Assembly (NCBI RefSeq): GCF_937959485.1
Contig: NZ_CALGPY010000005.1
Span: forward strand, 248,001-312,000
Source of the DNA: an uncultured Campylobacter sp.
GTDB lineage: Bacteria > Campylobacterota > Campylobacteria > Campylobacterales > Campylobacteraceae
Length of the DNA stretch: 64,000 nucleotides
Reading direction: 5' to 3'
A model generated the notes under the pieces. That model was not told the DNA's origin. It worked only from the letters and a program-made list of their open reading frames with translations, and did no database searches. Position 1 is the first letter of the stretch. Each line of letters starts with the position of its first letter. Of the stretch, positions 8,782 to 16,773 are shown one piece after another. The position numbers and the translations under genes are program-made.

Positions 8782-9585
8782 TTATAGCAAATCATAAATT
8801 CCATCTAGCAGGAAGTATTTTTTATCCGCCGTGCCGCGGTAAAAAGGCTCGAAGGTGTCTTGATAAGCCTTTTTGAAAAAGCCCTCTTTGCTTAGTTTGA
8901 CAAGCTCTGCGTTGATGAAATCAAGCAGCTCCTTATTTCCTTTTTGCACTCCGATACCGATAAAATCGGGCTTACCGAAGTTTTGAAACGGCACTTCGAG
9001 CGTATCGTCCACGACGGCGTAGGCTAGCACCGTGATATTTAAATTGATGTATCCATCAGCCTTACCGTCTCGGATCATCGCGTAGCATTCGCTTGTGCTT
9101 TTGCAGTAGCTTACGTTGCTAAATTTCTCTTTTTTGAGGTAATTATCTACGGTCGTGCCCTCTTCAGTGATGAGCCTCATATCACGCAAACGCGATATAT
9201 CTTTGATGGCGTCCGCTTTACGAGTTAACACGCCGAGATTGGTCGAAAAATACGGCATCGAGAAGTCCACGTGATTTTTACGCGCCGAATCGATGACGAA
9301 GGTAGCTGCGACTATATCGACTTTATTATTGACTAGATACGAGACGCGATCGGCGGCGTTTAGAGAGACAAACTGCACTTCACCTTGTTTAGCGCCGAAA
9401 ATCGCCTTTGCGATCGCATTGGCAAGCTCGATCTCAAAACCTTCAAATTTACCACCGCTAATCTCGCTAAAAGGCGGTCTGCCGTCCCTGACGCCTACTC
9501 TAATGACGCCGCTATTTCTGATCTCTTGCAGCGTGTTTGCAAAAAGCCCCGCACAAAGCAAGATCAAAGTAAAAAGTAGTTTCAT
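8782..9585 (-). CDS. Periplasmic amino-acid-type solute-binding protein (family 3), copy 2
   Basis: The 267-residue paralogue of the preceding gene lies in the same orientation with 229 bases between them. The signal peptide (MKLLFTLILLCAGLFA) is cleaved by signal peptidase I. The binding domain starts at IRVGVRDGRPPFS, with FEGFEIELANAIAKAIFG and VDFSMPYFSTNLG as family landmarks. The two copies are nearly identical over the last 40 residues but differ more around the ligand cleft (TTVDNYLK here, NGSMTERYL in copy 1), so they may bind different ligands. A ribosome site (AAAGGAGCAGC) precedes the ATG. The gap between the copies holds no gene. The transporter partner is not in the window; the complete ABC system at 40-43 kb has its own binding protein. 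Confidence 0.88.
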   Translation of the reverse strand: MKLLFTLILLCAGLFANTLQEIRNSGVIRVGVRDGRPPFSEISGGKFEGFEIELANAIAKAIFGAKQGEVQFVSLNAADRVSYLVNNKVDIVAATFVIDSARKNHVDFSMPYFSTNLGVLTRKADAIKDISRLRDMRLITEEGTTVDNYLKKEKFSNVSYCKSTSECYAMIRDGKADGYINLNITVLAYAVVDDTLEVPFQNFGKPDFIGIGVQKGNKELLDFINAELVKLSKEGFFKKAYQDTFEPFYRGTADKKYFLLDGIYDLL

Positions 9586-9723
9586 TTGCTGCTCCTTTGT
9601 TTAGGTTATTTATGGCTAATTCTAGCGAAATTAAAATCAAAAGGCGCTTTTTTAGGCTAAATTTATTTGCCGTTTGCTTTTTATGAAATTTCAAGACGCC
9701 GTTAAATTTAGCCTTAGATTTGA

Positions 9724-9729
9724 TATAAT
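9724..9729 (+). promoter_or_regulatory. -10 box upstream of the ankyrin-like gene
   Basis: A TATAAT within TGATATAATCGCG, about 25 bases before the chosen start codon. This fits a short 5' leader. Confidence 0.6.
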
Positions 9730-9754
9730 CGCGCAAAATTTAAGCGAGGGCGAT

Positions 9755-10711
9755 ATGAAAAATTTTATCTTTTTGTGGCTTTTACTTGCGGGCTACGCTT
9801 TCGGCGCCGCTAAAGAGGATGCGGCGGCTTCTACTACGCAGCAGGTGGCATCAAATTTGCCGCAGCCAAATTTTGAAATTTTTTACGATGAAAATGCTAG
9901 CGATGCGCAGATAGATGCGGGCTTGGACGCACTTTTAGCCTTCGCGGCGCAAAACAGGGGCAGGATCGACGATGATTTCGGGGAGTTTAAAGATAGAATT
10001 TTCACCGCTTTCATTTTTAATCCGAAGGTGCTGCGAAATTCAAAATTTGACTTCGAGCGGATAGAAAAAATCCTTAAATTTAAACCAAATCTCAATTACG
10101 GCGGAGACGGCGGTTTTTTCTCGCCACTAAAGCTCGCGATCTTTTTCGGCTCGAAATTTAGCGGCGAGATGGCGAAGCTTTATCGCTTTGATAGCGCTGA
10201 TGCGATGCGGCTTTTAGAGCTTTTGGTACAAAACGGCGCGAACGCCAAGACTAGCGGGCTGCTACGAGATGCCGTGGCAAACGATAATTTCGAGGCATTC
10301 AAGTTTTTGATTGCAAACGGCGCGCGAGATACGAAAGACGTAGTCGGCTCGGTTGCGGGCAGCGAATTAATATTTTTAAGCGATAACAACGTTTCTATTC
10401 TCGGATATAAGGAGGCGCTGCCGCTTGCCGCGAGGGAGTTTGCCGCGGGCGCCAAATTTAAAGAATTCCGTGACGGGAGATTATGCTATTTGGACGAAAT
10501 TTTAAAATTTCAAAGCTTTGCAAGCATCGATAAAAAGGAGATCGAAACGCTTATCAAAGTAGCTGTGGTGCTGGATGACGAGATGACGGCGAAATTTCTG
10601 CTCTCGCACGGTCTGTGCGAGCAGAAAGAGCTTTGCGAGTTTCTAAAAGCGCAGGCGAAAACTTACGACGCTGTAAAAATTTCTAAAATTTTAAGCTGCA
10701 AAGAGAAGTAA
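9755..10711 (+). CDS. Exported ankyrin-repeat-like protein
   Basis: The chosen ATG at 9755 has a GCGAGGG ribosome site and gives a proper signal peptide (MKNFIFLWLLLAGYAFGAA). Starting 27 codons earlier, as an open frame allows, would bury that signal and overlap the -10 box. The mature protein of about 300 residues carries degenerate ankyrin repeats. ALRLLELLVQNGAN-type and FEAFKFLIANGARD stretches sit near residues 160-200, and another near the C-terminus reads MTAKFLLSHGL. Ankyrin repeats bind partner proteins; in the periplasm of Campylobacterota such proteins are known next to catalase, but no such neighbour is present here. A periplasmic adaptor role is an inference. Confidence 0.7.
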   Translation: MKNFIFLWLLLAGYAFGAAKEDAAASTTQQVASNLPQPNFEIFYDENASDAQIDAGLDALLAFAAQNRGRIDDDFGEFKDRIFTAFIFNPKVLRNSKFDFERIEKILKFKPNLNYGGDGGFFSPLKLAIFFGSKFSGEMAKLYRFDSADAMRLLELLVQNGANAKTSGLLRDAVANDNFEAFKFLIANGARDTKDVVGSVAGSELIFLSDNNVSILGYKEALPLAAREFAAGAKFKEFRDGRLCYLDEILKFQSFASIDKKEIETLIKVAVVLDDEMTAKFLLSHGLCEQKELCEFLKAQAKTYDAVKISKILSCKEK

Positions 10712-10975
10712 ATTTTAAAATTTGAGCAGCTATGGCGGTGCAAAGCAGATAAATTCGCTATTATAATTGTGCTAGTCGCAGTCGCCCTACTTTGTTATTT
10801 AGCGCGAGCGAAAAAGCAAAATTTGTTCCGCCTAACCTACCCTCCTCCGCTTATCAAACAGCTCGCTATTAAGTTCATTCGAGATAAATTTTAATGTATT
10901 TGCCAGACAGCGCGGCGGCGAAGGTAAATTTTAAAATTTAATCAATATAAAGGACAAATTTAAGTGCCATTGTTA

Positions 10976-10981
10976 TATAAT
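10976..10981 (+). promoter_or_regulatory. -10 box of the first DUF805 gene
   Basis: A TATAAT 30 bases before the DUF805 start codon, with an AAAAGGAG ribosome site between. The preceding 250 bases contain no gene. Confidence 0.6.
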
Positions 10982-11010
10982 TTACCTTATTTTTTAAAAA
11001 GGAGTTTGAG

Positions 11011-11418
11011 ATGACTTTTATAGAGTCTGTTCGCACTTGTCTCAAAGAGAATTATTGCAATTTTGAGGGGCGTGCACCACGTTCAGAGTACTGGTGGTTT
11101 GCATTATTTGCGGCACTTTTAGGAATCGTAACGTTAGTATTGGATGGCTTTTTAGGCACCTATGCCGTTATGAGTTCCGGTAGAATGATCGGTTTTATTA
11201 ACTCAATCTTTTTATTGGCAATACTTTTACCTTCTATCGCCGTAGCAGTAAGGCGTCTGCATGATACCGATAGAAGCGGCTGGTTTTATCTGTTAATTTT
11301 TATCCCGATAATAGGTCCGGTAGTATTGATCGTATTTTTTATCCAGCAAGGCACTAACGGAGGCAATCGCTTTGGAGACGATCCGTTGCGACCCGCAAGC
11401 AGAGGCTCAATTTTTTAA
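11011..11418 (+). CDS. DUF805 inner-membrane protein, copy 1
   Basis: The 135-residue protein shows the DUF805 (YhaH/YhaI-like) layout. A soluble N-terminus with FEGRAPRSEYWWFALF leads into the first membrane segment. Then come two further segments, the motif RRLHDTDRSGWFYLL and a last segment ending near NRFGDDPL. The function of DUF805 proteins is not established. A paralogue at 18331 shares almost the same first 20 residues and the same central motif. The AAAAGGAG ribosome site and a TATAAT upstream, and an intrinsic terminator behind the gene, show a single-gene transcript. Confidence 0.9.
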   Translation: MTFIESVRTCLKENYCNFEGRAPRSEYWWFALFAALLGIVTLVLDGFLGTYAVMSSGRMIGFINSIFLLAILLPSIAVAVRRLHDTDRSGWFYLLIFIPIIGPVVLIVFFIQQGTNGGNRFGDDPLRPASRGSIF

Positions 11419-11462
11419 ACGTAGCTTTGTAGCACACATAAGCTTTGTAAATAAGCTAATTT

Positions 11463-11496
11463 AGGGCTAATTCCATTTTGGTTTTAGCCCTTTTTA
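11463..11496 (+). terminator. Intrinsic terminator after DUF805 copy 1
   Basis: An eight-base stem (AGGGCTAA with TTAGCCCT), a 13-base loop, then a run of T. Confidence 0.88.
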
Positions 11497-11558
11497 CTAG
11501 GCGGTTTCGCTCAAAATAGCCTTTTATATTTAAATTTAGATTCGCCGCGAGATTCAAA

Positions 11559-12140
11559 CTACAAAATTTTAATCCTATTGCCCTTTAATTTCACGATCTT
11601 TTTGTCGTTTACGAGCTTCGTAATTGCCTGAGAGACGTTTTGGCGAGGCGCGCCAAGCAGGCTTGCAAGCGTCATTATATTAAAGGGAAGCTCCACGATC
11701 TTATCTGCGTTTGCGATGCGATTTAGAAAATTTAAAATTCGCGTCTGGATTTTCGCAAAGACGATCTCTTTGATCAAAATCCGCTGCGAGTAGATATTTT
11801 TGATAAGCGCGTTTATGATCGAGCTTGCAAACTCGTTTCCAAGCAGCTCAAAAAGCTCCGAGATGTTGATCTGCAGCGTCTCGCAGTCGCTTAAAATTTC
11901 AAGGCTCGTGTTTTTATCCAAGCAGACGTAGGCGCCGCTTCTTACGAAGCTAAAGATAAATTCCTTGCCGTTTTCGTAGCAGTTTAGCTTCGCCCTACCC
12001 TGCAGCAAAATGATAAATTTAAACTTTTGCGCGTAGATCACGTCGCCGTGAGCGTAGCTTTCGCGCCTAAATTTGGCAATCTGCTCCCTGCTTAAAAAGT
12101 CGAATTTCTCGCTGTAATCGTTATTTAATCTATCTATCAT
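11559..12140 (-). CDS. Crp/Fnr-family transcriptional regulator
   Basis: The regulator is about 193 residues from the ATG at 12140 (AAAGAG seven bases upstream); another ATG five codons earlier (12155) is possible. The N-terminal two thirds form a cyclic-nucleotide-binding-type beta barrel (SYAHGDVIYAQKFKFIILL and following). The C-terminus has a winged helix-turn-helix with the recognition stretch GAPRQNVSQAITKL at about 155-170. The four-cysteine cluster of oxygen-sensing FNR is absent, so a 4Fe-4S sensor is unlikely. It is transcribed divergently from the cytochrome c / reductase operon. A 28-base palindrome lies between them at the class II activator position. I infer that it switches on the reductase operon under respiratory conditions and may regulate itself. 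Confidence 0.88.
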   Translation of the reverse strand: MIDRLNNDYSEKFDFLSREQIAKFRRESYAHGDVIYAQKFKFIILLQGRAKLNCYENGKEFIFSFVRSGAYVCLDKNTSLEILSDCETLQINISELFELLGNEFASSIINALIKNIYSQRILIKEIVFAKIQTRILNFLNRIANADKIVELPFNIMTLASLLGAPRQNVSQAITKLVNDKKIVKLKGNRIKIL

Positions 12141-12186
12141 AGCAGCTCTTTGCATAAAATTTCACGTAAATTTTACATAAAAAGGA

Positions 12187-12214
12187 TAAATTCGTCGCAA
12201 TCGCGACAAATTTA
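12187..12214. promoter_or_regulatory. Palindromic operator candidate for the Crp/Fnr regulator
   Basis: A 28-base interrupted palindrome whose half-sites read TAAATT(C/T)GTCGC and its complement, separated by AATC. Twelve positions per arm match except one. Its centre (12200.5) lies 41.5 bases upstream of the start point expected from the TATAAT at 12230, the standard position for a class II Crp/Fnr activator site. Confidence 0.75.
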
Positions 12215-12229
12215 AATTTATCTTTGATT

Positions 12230-12235
12230 TATAAT
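12230..12235 (+). promoter_or_regulatory. -10 box of the first cytochrome/reductase operon
   Basis: A TATAAT 32 bases before the cytochrome start codon. Transcription would begin near 12242. Confidence 0.7.
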
Positions 12236-12267
12236 TCGCGTTAAAGACAACCTAGAAAGGATACTTT

Positions 12268-12834
12268 ATGAGGAAAATTTTTATCTCATTTATCTGTGCG
12301 TGTTCGCTTTTCGGCGGAGAGGTGATCTCCAAAACCGCTACGATCTCGCAAGACGGCAAAGCAATCGGCGAGGCTGAAATTTTAACGCCGATCGAGGTAA
12401 TATCCAGCGATGGCGGCGTTACCAAGATTAAAATTAAAGGCGTCGTGAGCGAAAACTATCAGCTTCAAATACAAAAAAATATGAAGGAGGCTGAAATTTA
12501 TGCGATTTTTACGAACGAAGCCGAAGCAAATTTTAAAAAGGGTAAAAAGCTCGAGGATGATTACGGCGAGATCTGGTACGAGGTCGAGGGAATTTATGAG
12601 GTTGGCTCGGATGCCGTAGCTAAGGACGCTAAGGCGCTTTATGCGGAGGCAAAGACAAACTACGAGCAGATCTGCTCGGCGTGTCATAGGCTTCACGAGC
12701 CGAATAGCTTCACGGCAAATCAATGGCCTGCGAATCTGCAAGAGATGATCAACGCAAACTACGTAGCGCTCGAGGGCGACGAGCTAAATTTGATCATAAA
12801 ATATCTACAACACAACGCAAAAAAACCTGAATGA
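12268..12834 (+). CDS. Periplasmic monohaem cytochrome c, partner of TorA-type reductase (module 1)
   Basis: The 188-residue protein has an N-terminal signal peptide (MRKIFISFICACSLFGG) and one haem c site, CSACH, at about residue 146. A Met in the following helix is a possible distal ligand. The first 130 residues have no haem and form the domain typical of the C. jejuni Cj0265c group. In C. jejuni that cytochrome and the adjacent molybdoenzyme Cj0264c reduce TMAO and DMSO. It would pass electrons to the reductase encoded 13 bases downstream. The ribosome site GAAAGG precedes the ATG. A palindrome and a TATAAT lie upstream, so expression is probably under the divergent Crp/Fnr regulator. Confidence 0.9.
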   Translation: MRKIFISFICACSLFGGEVISKTATISQDGKAIGEAEILTPIEVISSDGGVTKIKIKGVVSENYQLQIQKNMKEAEIYAIFTNEAEANFKKGKKLEDDYGEIWYEVEGIYEVGSDAVAKDAKALYAEAKTNYEQICSACHRLHEPNSFTANQWPANLQEMINANYVALEGDELNLIIKYLQHNAKKPE

Positions 12835-12847
12835 TAAAGGAGATCAG

Positions 12848-15295
12848 ATGAAAAGGCGAGACTTTTTAAAGGTGGGGATTTTAGGCGCAAGCGCGGCAAG
12901 CGCTAGCAGGATCGAGGGAGTTACGCAGACGATTTTTGATAACAAAAAGGTATTCGGCGCAAATAGATTCGGCCCCTTTTGGCTAAATTTAAACTCGTCG
13001 CAGATCGTTTCGGTAAGCGATTTTGAGGGCGATAAATTTCCAAACACGATGAATTACAGCTTGCCCGATAATATCCAAAACGAAAATCGCGTGCTCTATC
13101 CGATGGTGCGCAAAAGCTATCTAAAGGCTAAAGGCGCGGCAAAGAGCGAACTACGCGGCAAAGAGGAGTTCGTGCGCGTTAGCTGGGACGTCGCGCTTGA
13201 TCTAGCGGCGAAGGCTTTGAAAGAAAATTTCGACAAATACGGCGCCGAGGCGATCTACGGCGAGTGCTACTGGTGGGGCGGTAGCGGTAAGATCGGCTGG
13301 GGACGCACCGTAGCGCACCGAATGCTTAAAATTTTAGGCGGCTACGTAGAGGAAAGCGGCGATTATTCGACCGGCGCGGGGCTCGTCATCATGCCTCACG
13401 TGTTGGGCTCAAGCGCCGTTTACGACGCGCCTACTACGTGGAAAGCGATCGTCAAAAACGCTAAAAACGTCGTATTTTGGGCGACCGATCCTGCGGTAAC
13501 CAATCAAATTTCATCCATTCCGCCTACGCACGACGGCTACATCGGCATGCAAGAGCTTAAAAAATCGGGCATCAAAACTTATAGCGTAAACGTGATGAGA
13601 AACGACACCGCGCGCTACTTTGGCAGCGAAGATATCATCGTGCGCCCAAACACCGACACTGCGCTCATCATCGGTATGTGCCATTATCTGTTTACGAATA
13701 ACCTCTACGACGAGGAATTTATCAAAAAATACACCGTCGGATTTAATAAATTTAAAGCGTATTTTCTAGGCGAGAGCGATAAAATCGTAAAGGACGCAGC
13801 TTGGGCGAGCAAAATTTGCGGGCTTAGCGAGGAGGCTATTGCGAAATTTGCTACGGCGCTTGCAAAGGAGCCGAGCACGATTTTAATCGGTCGCGGTTTG
13901 CAGCGCGCCGATCACGGCGAGCAGCCTTTCTGGGCGCTCGTGGCGCTTAATGCGATGCTAGGGCATATCGGCAAGGAGGGGCTCGGCTTTGAATTTAGCC
14001 TAGGCTACGACTCTGCGGGCGCTACGAATAAGGTAGCTCCGATTTTAAAGGGGCTTAGCACTCGTATAGATGAAAAATACGAAAACACGGGCTCTGCGCC
14101 TTGGAAAAGTGCGAAAAACATTACCATCCCGTCCTCTCGCAGCATCGAGGCGCTGGAGCATCCGGGCAAGCAGATCGATTACGACGGCACTAAAATCAAG
14201 CTGCCGCATATGAGAGTCGCATATATGGCGTGCGGATCGATGTTTACGCGCCACCAAGATGTGAATAATATTGTGAGGCAGTGGCGTAAGCTCGACACCG
14301 TTATCACCGCTGAGCCTTACTGGACGAGCACGGCGAAGCTTAGTGATATCGTGCTTCCCGTCGCCGTCGAGGTCGAGAGAAACGACATCAACCAAACCGG
14401 CGCTACGGGCGAATATATAGTCGCTTACAGGCCCGCAATCGAGCCGATGGGCGAGAGCAAGAGCGACTTTTGGATCTGCGAGCAGATCTGCAAGCGCTGG
14501 GGATACGGCGAGGTCTTTAGCGAGGGCAAGGATGAGCTAGGATGGATGAAGGAATTCTACGCCGATGCCGTAGAGCAAGCTAAAGATCTAAATATAACGA
14601 TGCCTAGCTTTGAGGAATTTTACGACAAGGGCTTCGTGCGCTTTGAAAAGGACGACGAGAGCAGCGCGCTATACACGCGCCTCGCGGCATTCCGCGAAAA
14701 TCCCGCCAAAAATCGTCTCGGTACGCCATCCGGCAAGATCGAGCTTTACTCGCCCGTAATCGCTAAGATGGGCTATGCCGACTGCCCGCCGATGCCTACT
14801 TGGATTGAACCTAAAGAGTGGCTAGGGGATGCGAAAAAGACGGCGAAATACCCGATTCATATCGTAAGCCCGCACTCTCGCTACCGCCTGCACAGCCAGC
14901 TAAACAACTCGATCATCAGAAATTTCGCCGAGGTTAGCGGCAGAGAGCCGGTGCTTATCAATCCAAAAGACGCCGAAGCTCGCGGGCTTGCGAACGGCGA
15001 CATCGTGCGCGTTTTCAACGATCGCGGAGAAATTTTAGCGGGCGTGCTCGTTACCGACATCGTGCCCGAGCGCGTCGCAGCTATCTGCGAAGGTGCGTGG
15101 TACGATCCCGAGGTTTGGGGCGAAAAGAGCCTCTGCCAGCACGGCTGTGTAAATGTGCTTACGTTTGATAAAGGCACGTCAAGTCTCGCGCAAAGCAACT
15201 CGGCTCACACCGTGCTTGCCCAAATCGAGAAATTTAAGGGAGAGATTAAACCTATAACAGCGTTTTCAAAACCTAAAATCTTACAATCTTTGTAG
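12848..15295 (+). CDS. Molybdopterin TMAO/DMSO (S- or N-oxide) reductase, TorA type, module 1
   Basis: The 815-residue enzyme has a twin-arginine signal (MKRRDFLKVG), so it is folded with its bis-MGD cofactor before export to the periplasm. It belongs to the TorA/DorA/BisC branch of the DMSO reductase family. No N-terminal FeS cysteines are present. The molybdenum-ligand serine is in GDYSTGAG (about residue 174), and the substrate-site Tyr-x-Trp is present as YWW (about 141-143). The molybdopterin-binding C-terminal domain is complete. The AAAGGAG ribosome site is four bases after the cytochrome gene ends. The physiological substrate could be TMAO, DMSO, biotin sulfoxide or methionine sulfoxide; the cytochrome partner favours a respiratory N-/S-oxide. 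Confidence 0.92.
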   Translation: MKRRDFLKVGILGASAASASRIEGVTQTIFDNKKVFGANRFGPFWLNLNSSQIVSVSDFEGDKFPNTMNYSLPDNIQNENRVLYPMVRKSYLKAKGAAKSELRGKEEFVRVSWDVALDLAAKALKENFDKYGAEAIYGECYWWGGSGKIGWGRTVAHRMLKILGGYVEESGDYSTGAGLVIMPHVLGSSAVYDAPTTWKAIVKNAKNVVFWATDPAVTNQISSIPPTHDGYIGMQELKKSGIKTYSVNVMRNDTARYFGSEDIIVRPNTDTALIIGMCHYLFTNNLYDEEFIKKYTVGFNKFKAYFLGESDKIVKDAAWASKICGLSEEAIAKFATALAKEPSTILIGRGLQRADHGEQPFWALVALNAMLGHIGKEGLGFEFSLGYDSAGATNKVAPILKGLSTRIDEKYENTGSAPWKSAKNITIPSSRSIEALEHPGKQIDYDGTKIKLPHMRVAYMACGSMFTRHQDVNNIVRQWRKLDTVITAEPYWTSTAKLSDIVLPVAVEVERNDINQTGATGEYIVAYRPAIEPMGESKSDFWICEQICKRWGYGEVFSEGKDELGWMKEFYADAVEQAKDLNITMPSFEEFYDKGFVRFEKDDESSALYTRLAAFRENPAKNRLGTPSGKIELYSPVIAKMGYADCPPMPTWIEPKEWLGDAKKTAKYPIHIVSPHSRYRLHSQLNNSIIRNFAEVSGREPVLINPKDAEARGLANGDIVRVFNDRGEILAGVLVTDIVPERVAAICEGAWYDPEVWGEKSLCQHGCVNVLTFDKGTSSLAQSNSAHTVLAQIEKFKGEIKPITAFSKPKILQSL

Positions 15296-15311
15296 AATTT
15301 AACGCGTCGTC

Positions 15312-15414
15312 TCGCGAGTGCTTTTGAGAGAGATTTGAAATTTTAAGTCTGCGGCAGACTACTTGTCTAGCCTTGACTTAAAATTTCTGCACAACTCTCA
15401 AAATCATCTCGCGA
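15312..15414. repeat. 103-base long imperfect inverted repeat behind reductase module 1
   Basis: Three paired blocks stack outward from a 25-base centre: GAAATTTTAAGTC with GACTTAAAATTTC (13 bp), TTTTGAGAG with CTCTCAAAA (9 bp) and TCGCGAG with CTCGCGA (7 bp), separated by short unpaired stretches. No T run follows. It could be a structured 3' end, a small hairpin element or a decayed mobile repeat. Confidence 0.75.
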
Positions 15415-15539
15415 TACTTCCGCTTGTCTTTTTGTGCTCAAATTTGCAGTTTGTTGAATTTGAACGTAAATTTGCTTTCTTTAGCAATCTTTCAAAATTT
15501 GAATGTAAATTTTGCGCGGATTAAAAAACTCTGCTCGCT

Positions 15540-15885
15540 TGATGCGATCGCGCCGCTTGCAGACTTAAACAACGAATTTTACCGCGAACTGGCGGACGAC
15601 TATGCGCAGGCGGATGAAGCGCGCGAGGAGCCGGGATATAAATATTTCAGCGTTTTCATCTAGGATTTAGGCGCAGACCCGGTAAAAACGCTCGTGTTTT
15701 TAAAGAAATTTTTTGAAGATGGGAGCTTTGCGGCGACCAAAGAGAGGGCACAAAAACTGCCGCTTTGCGTATTTAGCGGCATAGAGGAGTTGGCGCTGCC
15801 GCTGCAAGACAAACTCGTCTCGCTCGGGGTAAAATTTTACGCGCAGGAGATCTCTTTTAGCGGATTTATCGCGCGGAGTGGCTAA
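15540..15885 (+). pseudogene. Remnant of a gene interrupted by an in-frame amber codon
   Basis: One reading frame runs through both sides of a TAG at 15661-15663. Before it comes LNNEFYRELADDYAQADE and the ending YKYFSVFI; after it comes DLGADPVKTLVFLKKFFEDG and continuing codons up to a TAA at 15883. Composition on both sides is that of a normal gene (charged, helical), unlike the AT-word spacer before 15520. No start codon with a ribosome site is visible, so the 5' end also seems lost. I do not recognise the family. A single substitution in one codon would restore the frame. Confidence 0.5.
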
Positions 15886-15914
15886 GCGAGCAAATTTTAA
15901 AATTTCAACTCTCG

Positions 15915-15943
15915 CTGCTGCTAAATTTAAAATTTAGCAGCAG
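15915..15943. repeat. Perfect 14-bp palindrome around one base
   Basis: CTGCTGCTAAATTT, one A, then its exact complement. Both arms contain AAATTT. It lies between the gene remnant and the end of the convergent tpx gene, where a bidirectional hairpin terminator would be useful, but no T run follows. Confidence 0.8.
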
Positions 15944-16061
15944 GCGATCCTATATTTCATGCTCGTTCGCTTGTTATTGCTGTGCGCTAACAGCTTTGCG
16001 TACGCTGGAGCGCAAATTAAAGCGTAAAATCAAAATGTAAAATTGAAGTAGAATTTTAAGT

Positions 16062-16092
16062 GCCCTACTTCGTTTTTTACTTGCAGTAGGGC
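16062..16092. repeat. 8-bp inverted repeat downstream of tpx
   Basis: GCCCTACT and AGTAGGGC are separated by 15 bases rich in T (plus strand). It is placed 70 bases behind the minus-strand tpx stop and may serve as a terminator on either strand. Confidence 0.45.
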
Positions 16093-16159
16093 GAATTTGC
16101 TTAAAGTAGTGAACTAAAGCGAGGCGAAAATTATCCAAACCTTGGATCTATTATCTTGC

Positions 16160-16684
16160 TCAGTTAGAGCAGCTGTTGCGAGCGACGAGCTCTGCAAAAT
16201 CTAGCGCTGCGTCGTAGTCGGGTTCAGAGGCTATGTCGCTTACGAGCTCTTTATAAACCACGACGCCTGCGGTATCTATGACGAAGATCGCTCTGGCGCT
16301 AAGACCCGCTAATGCGCCGCTGGCGATGAGGGTGCCGTAGCGGCGGCAAAATTCCTTATCGCGGAAATCGCTTGCAACGCGTAGATTTTTGATCCCCTCA
16401 GTCGTGCAAAACCTCCCCATCGCAAACGGTAAATCCATTGAAACGACGATTACTTCTGTGTTAGGAAGCGATGTGGCGCGCTCGTTGAACTTACGTGCCT
16501 CCGTCGCGCAGACGGGCGTATCTAGCGACGGCACAGCGACTATGATTTGTACGTGCTTGCCGCTAGCGATCTCGATTTCGCTTAGATCTTGAGCTACTAA
16601 GCGCACTTGTGGCGCGCGATCGCCTAGATTTATCTCTTGCCCGCTTAACTCTACGGGCTTTCCTTGAAATGTTACTTTTGACAT
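16160..16684 (-). CDS. tpx: Thiol peroxidase Tpx (atypical 2-Cys peroxiredoxin)
   Basis: Tpx reduces hydrogen peroxide and alkyl hydroperoxides, using thioredoxin as electron donor. The 174 residues are close to the family's usual 165-170. The peroxidatic Cys is in SLDTPVCATEARKF (about residue 59), with the conserved Thr in TPVC. The resolving Cys is in GRFCTTEGI (about 93), and the Arg of FRDKEF completes the active site. There is no signal peptide; in Campylobacterota Tpx is cytosolic or periplasm-facing in different reports. An ACAAAGGACAAA ribosome site precedes the ATG. It stands alone, divergent from the TM2-domain gene. Confidence 0.96.
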   Translation of the reverse strand: MSKVTFQGKPVELSGQEINLGDRAPQVRLVAQDLSEIEIASGKHVQIIVAVPSLDTPVCATEARKFNERATSLPNTEVIVVSMDLPFAMGRFCTTEGIKNLRVASDFRDKEFCRRYGTLIASGALAGLSARAIFVIDTAGVVVYKELVSDIASEPDYDAALDFAELVARNSCSN

Positions 16685-16773
16685 TTTTGTCCTTTGTTTT
16701 GAATTTGTAGCGGCGAATATACAAAAATTCCTTAAATTTCAGGTAAAATTGCTTTAAAAATCAAGGAGAGCAG

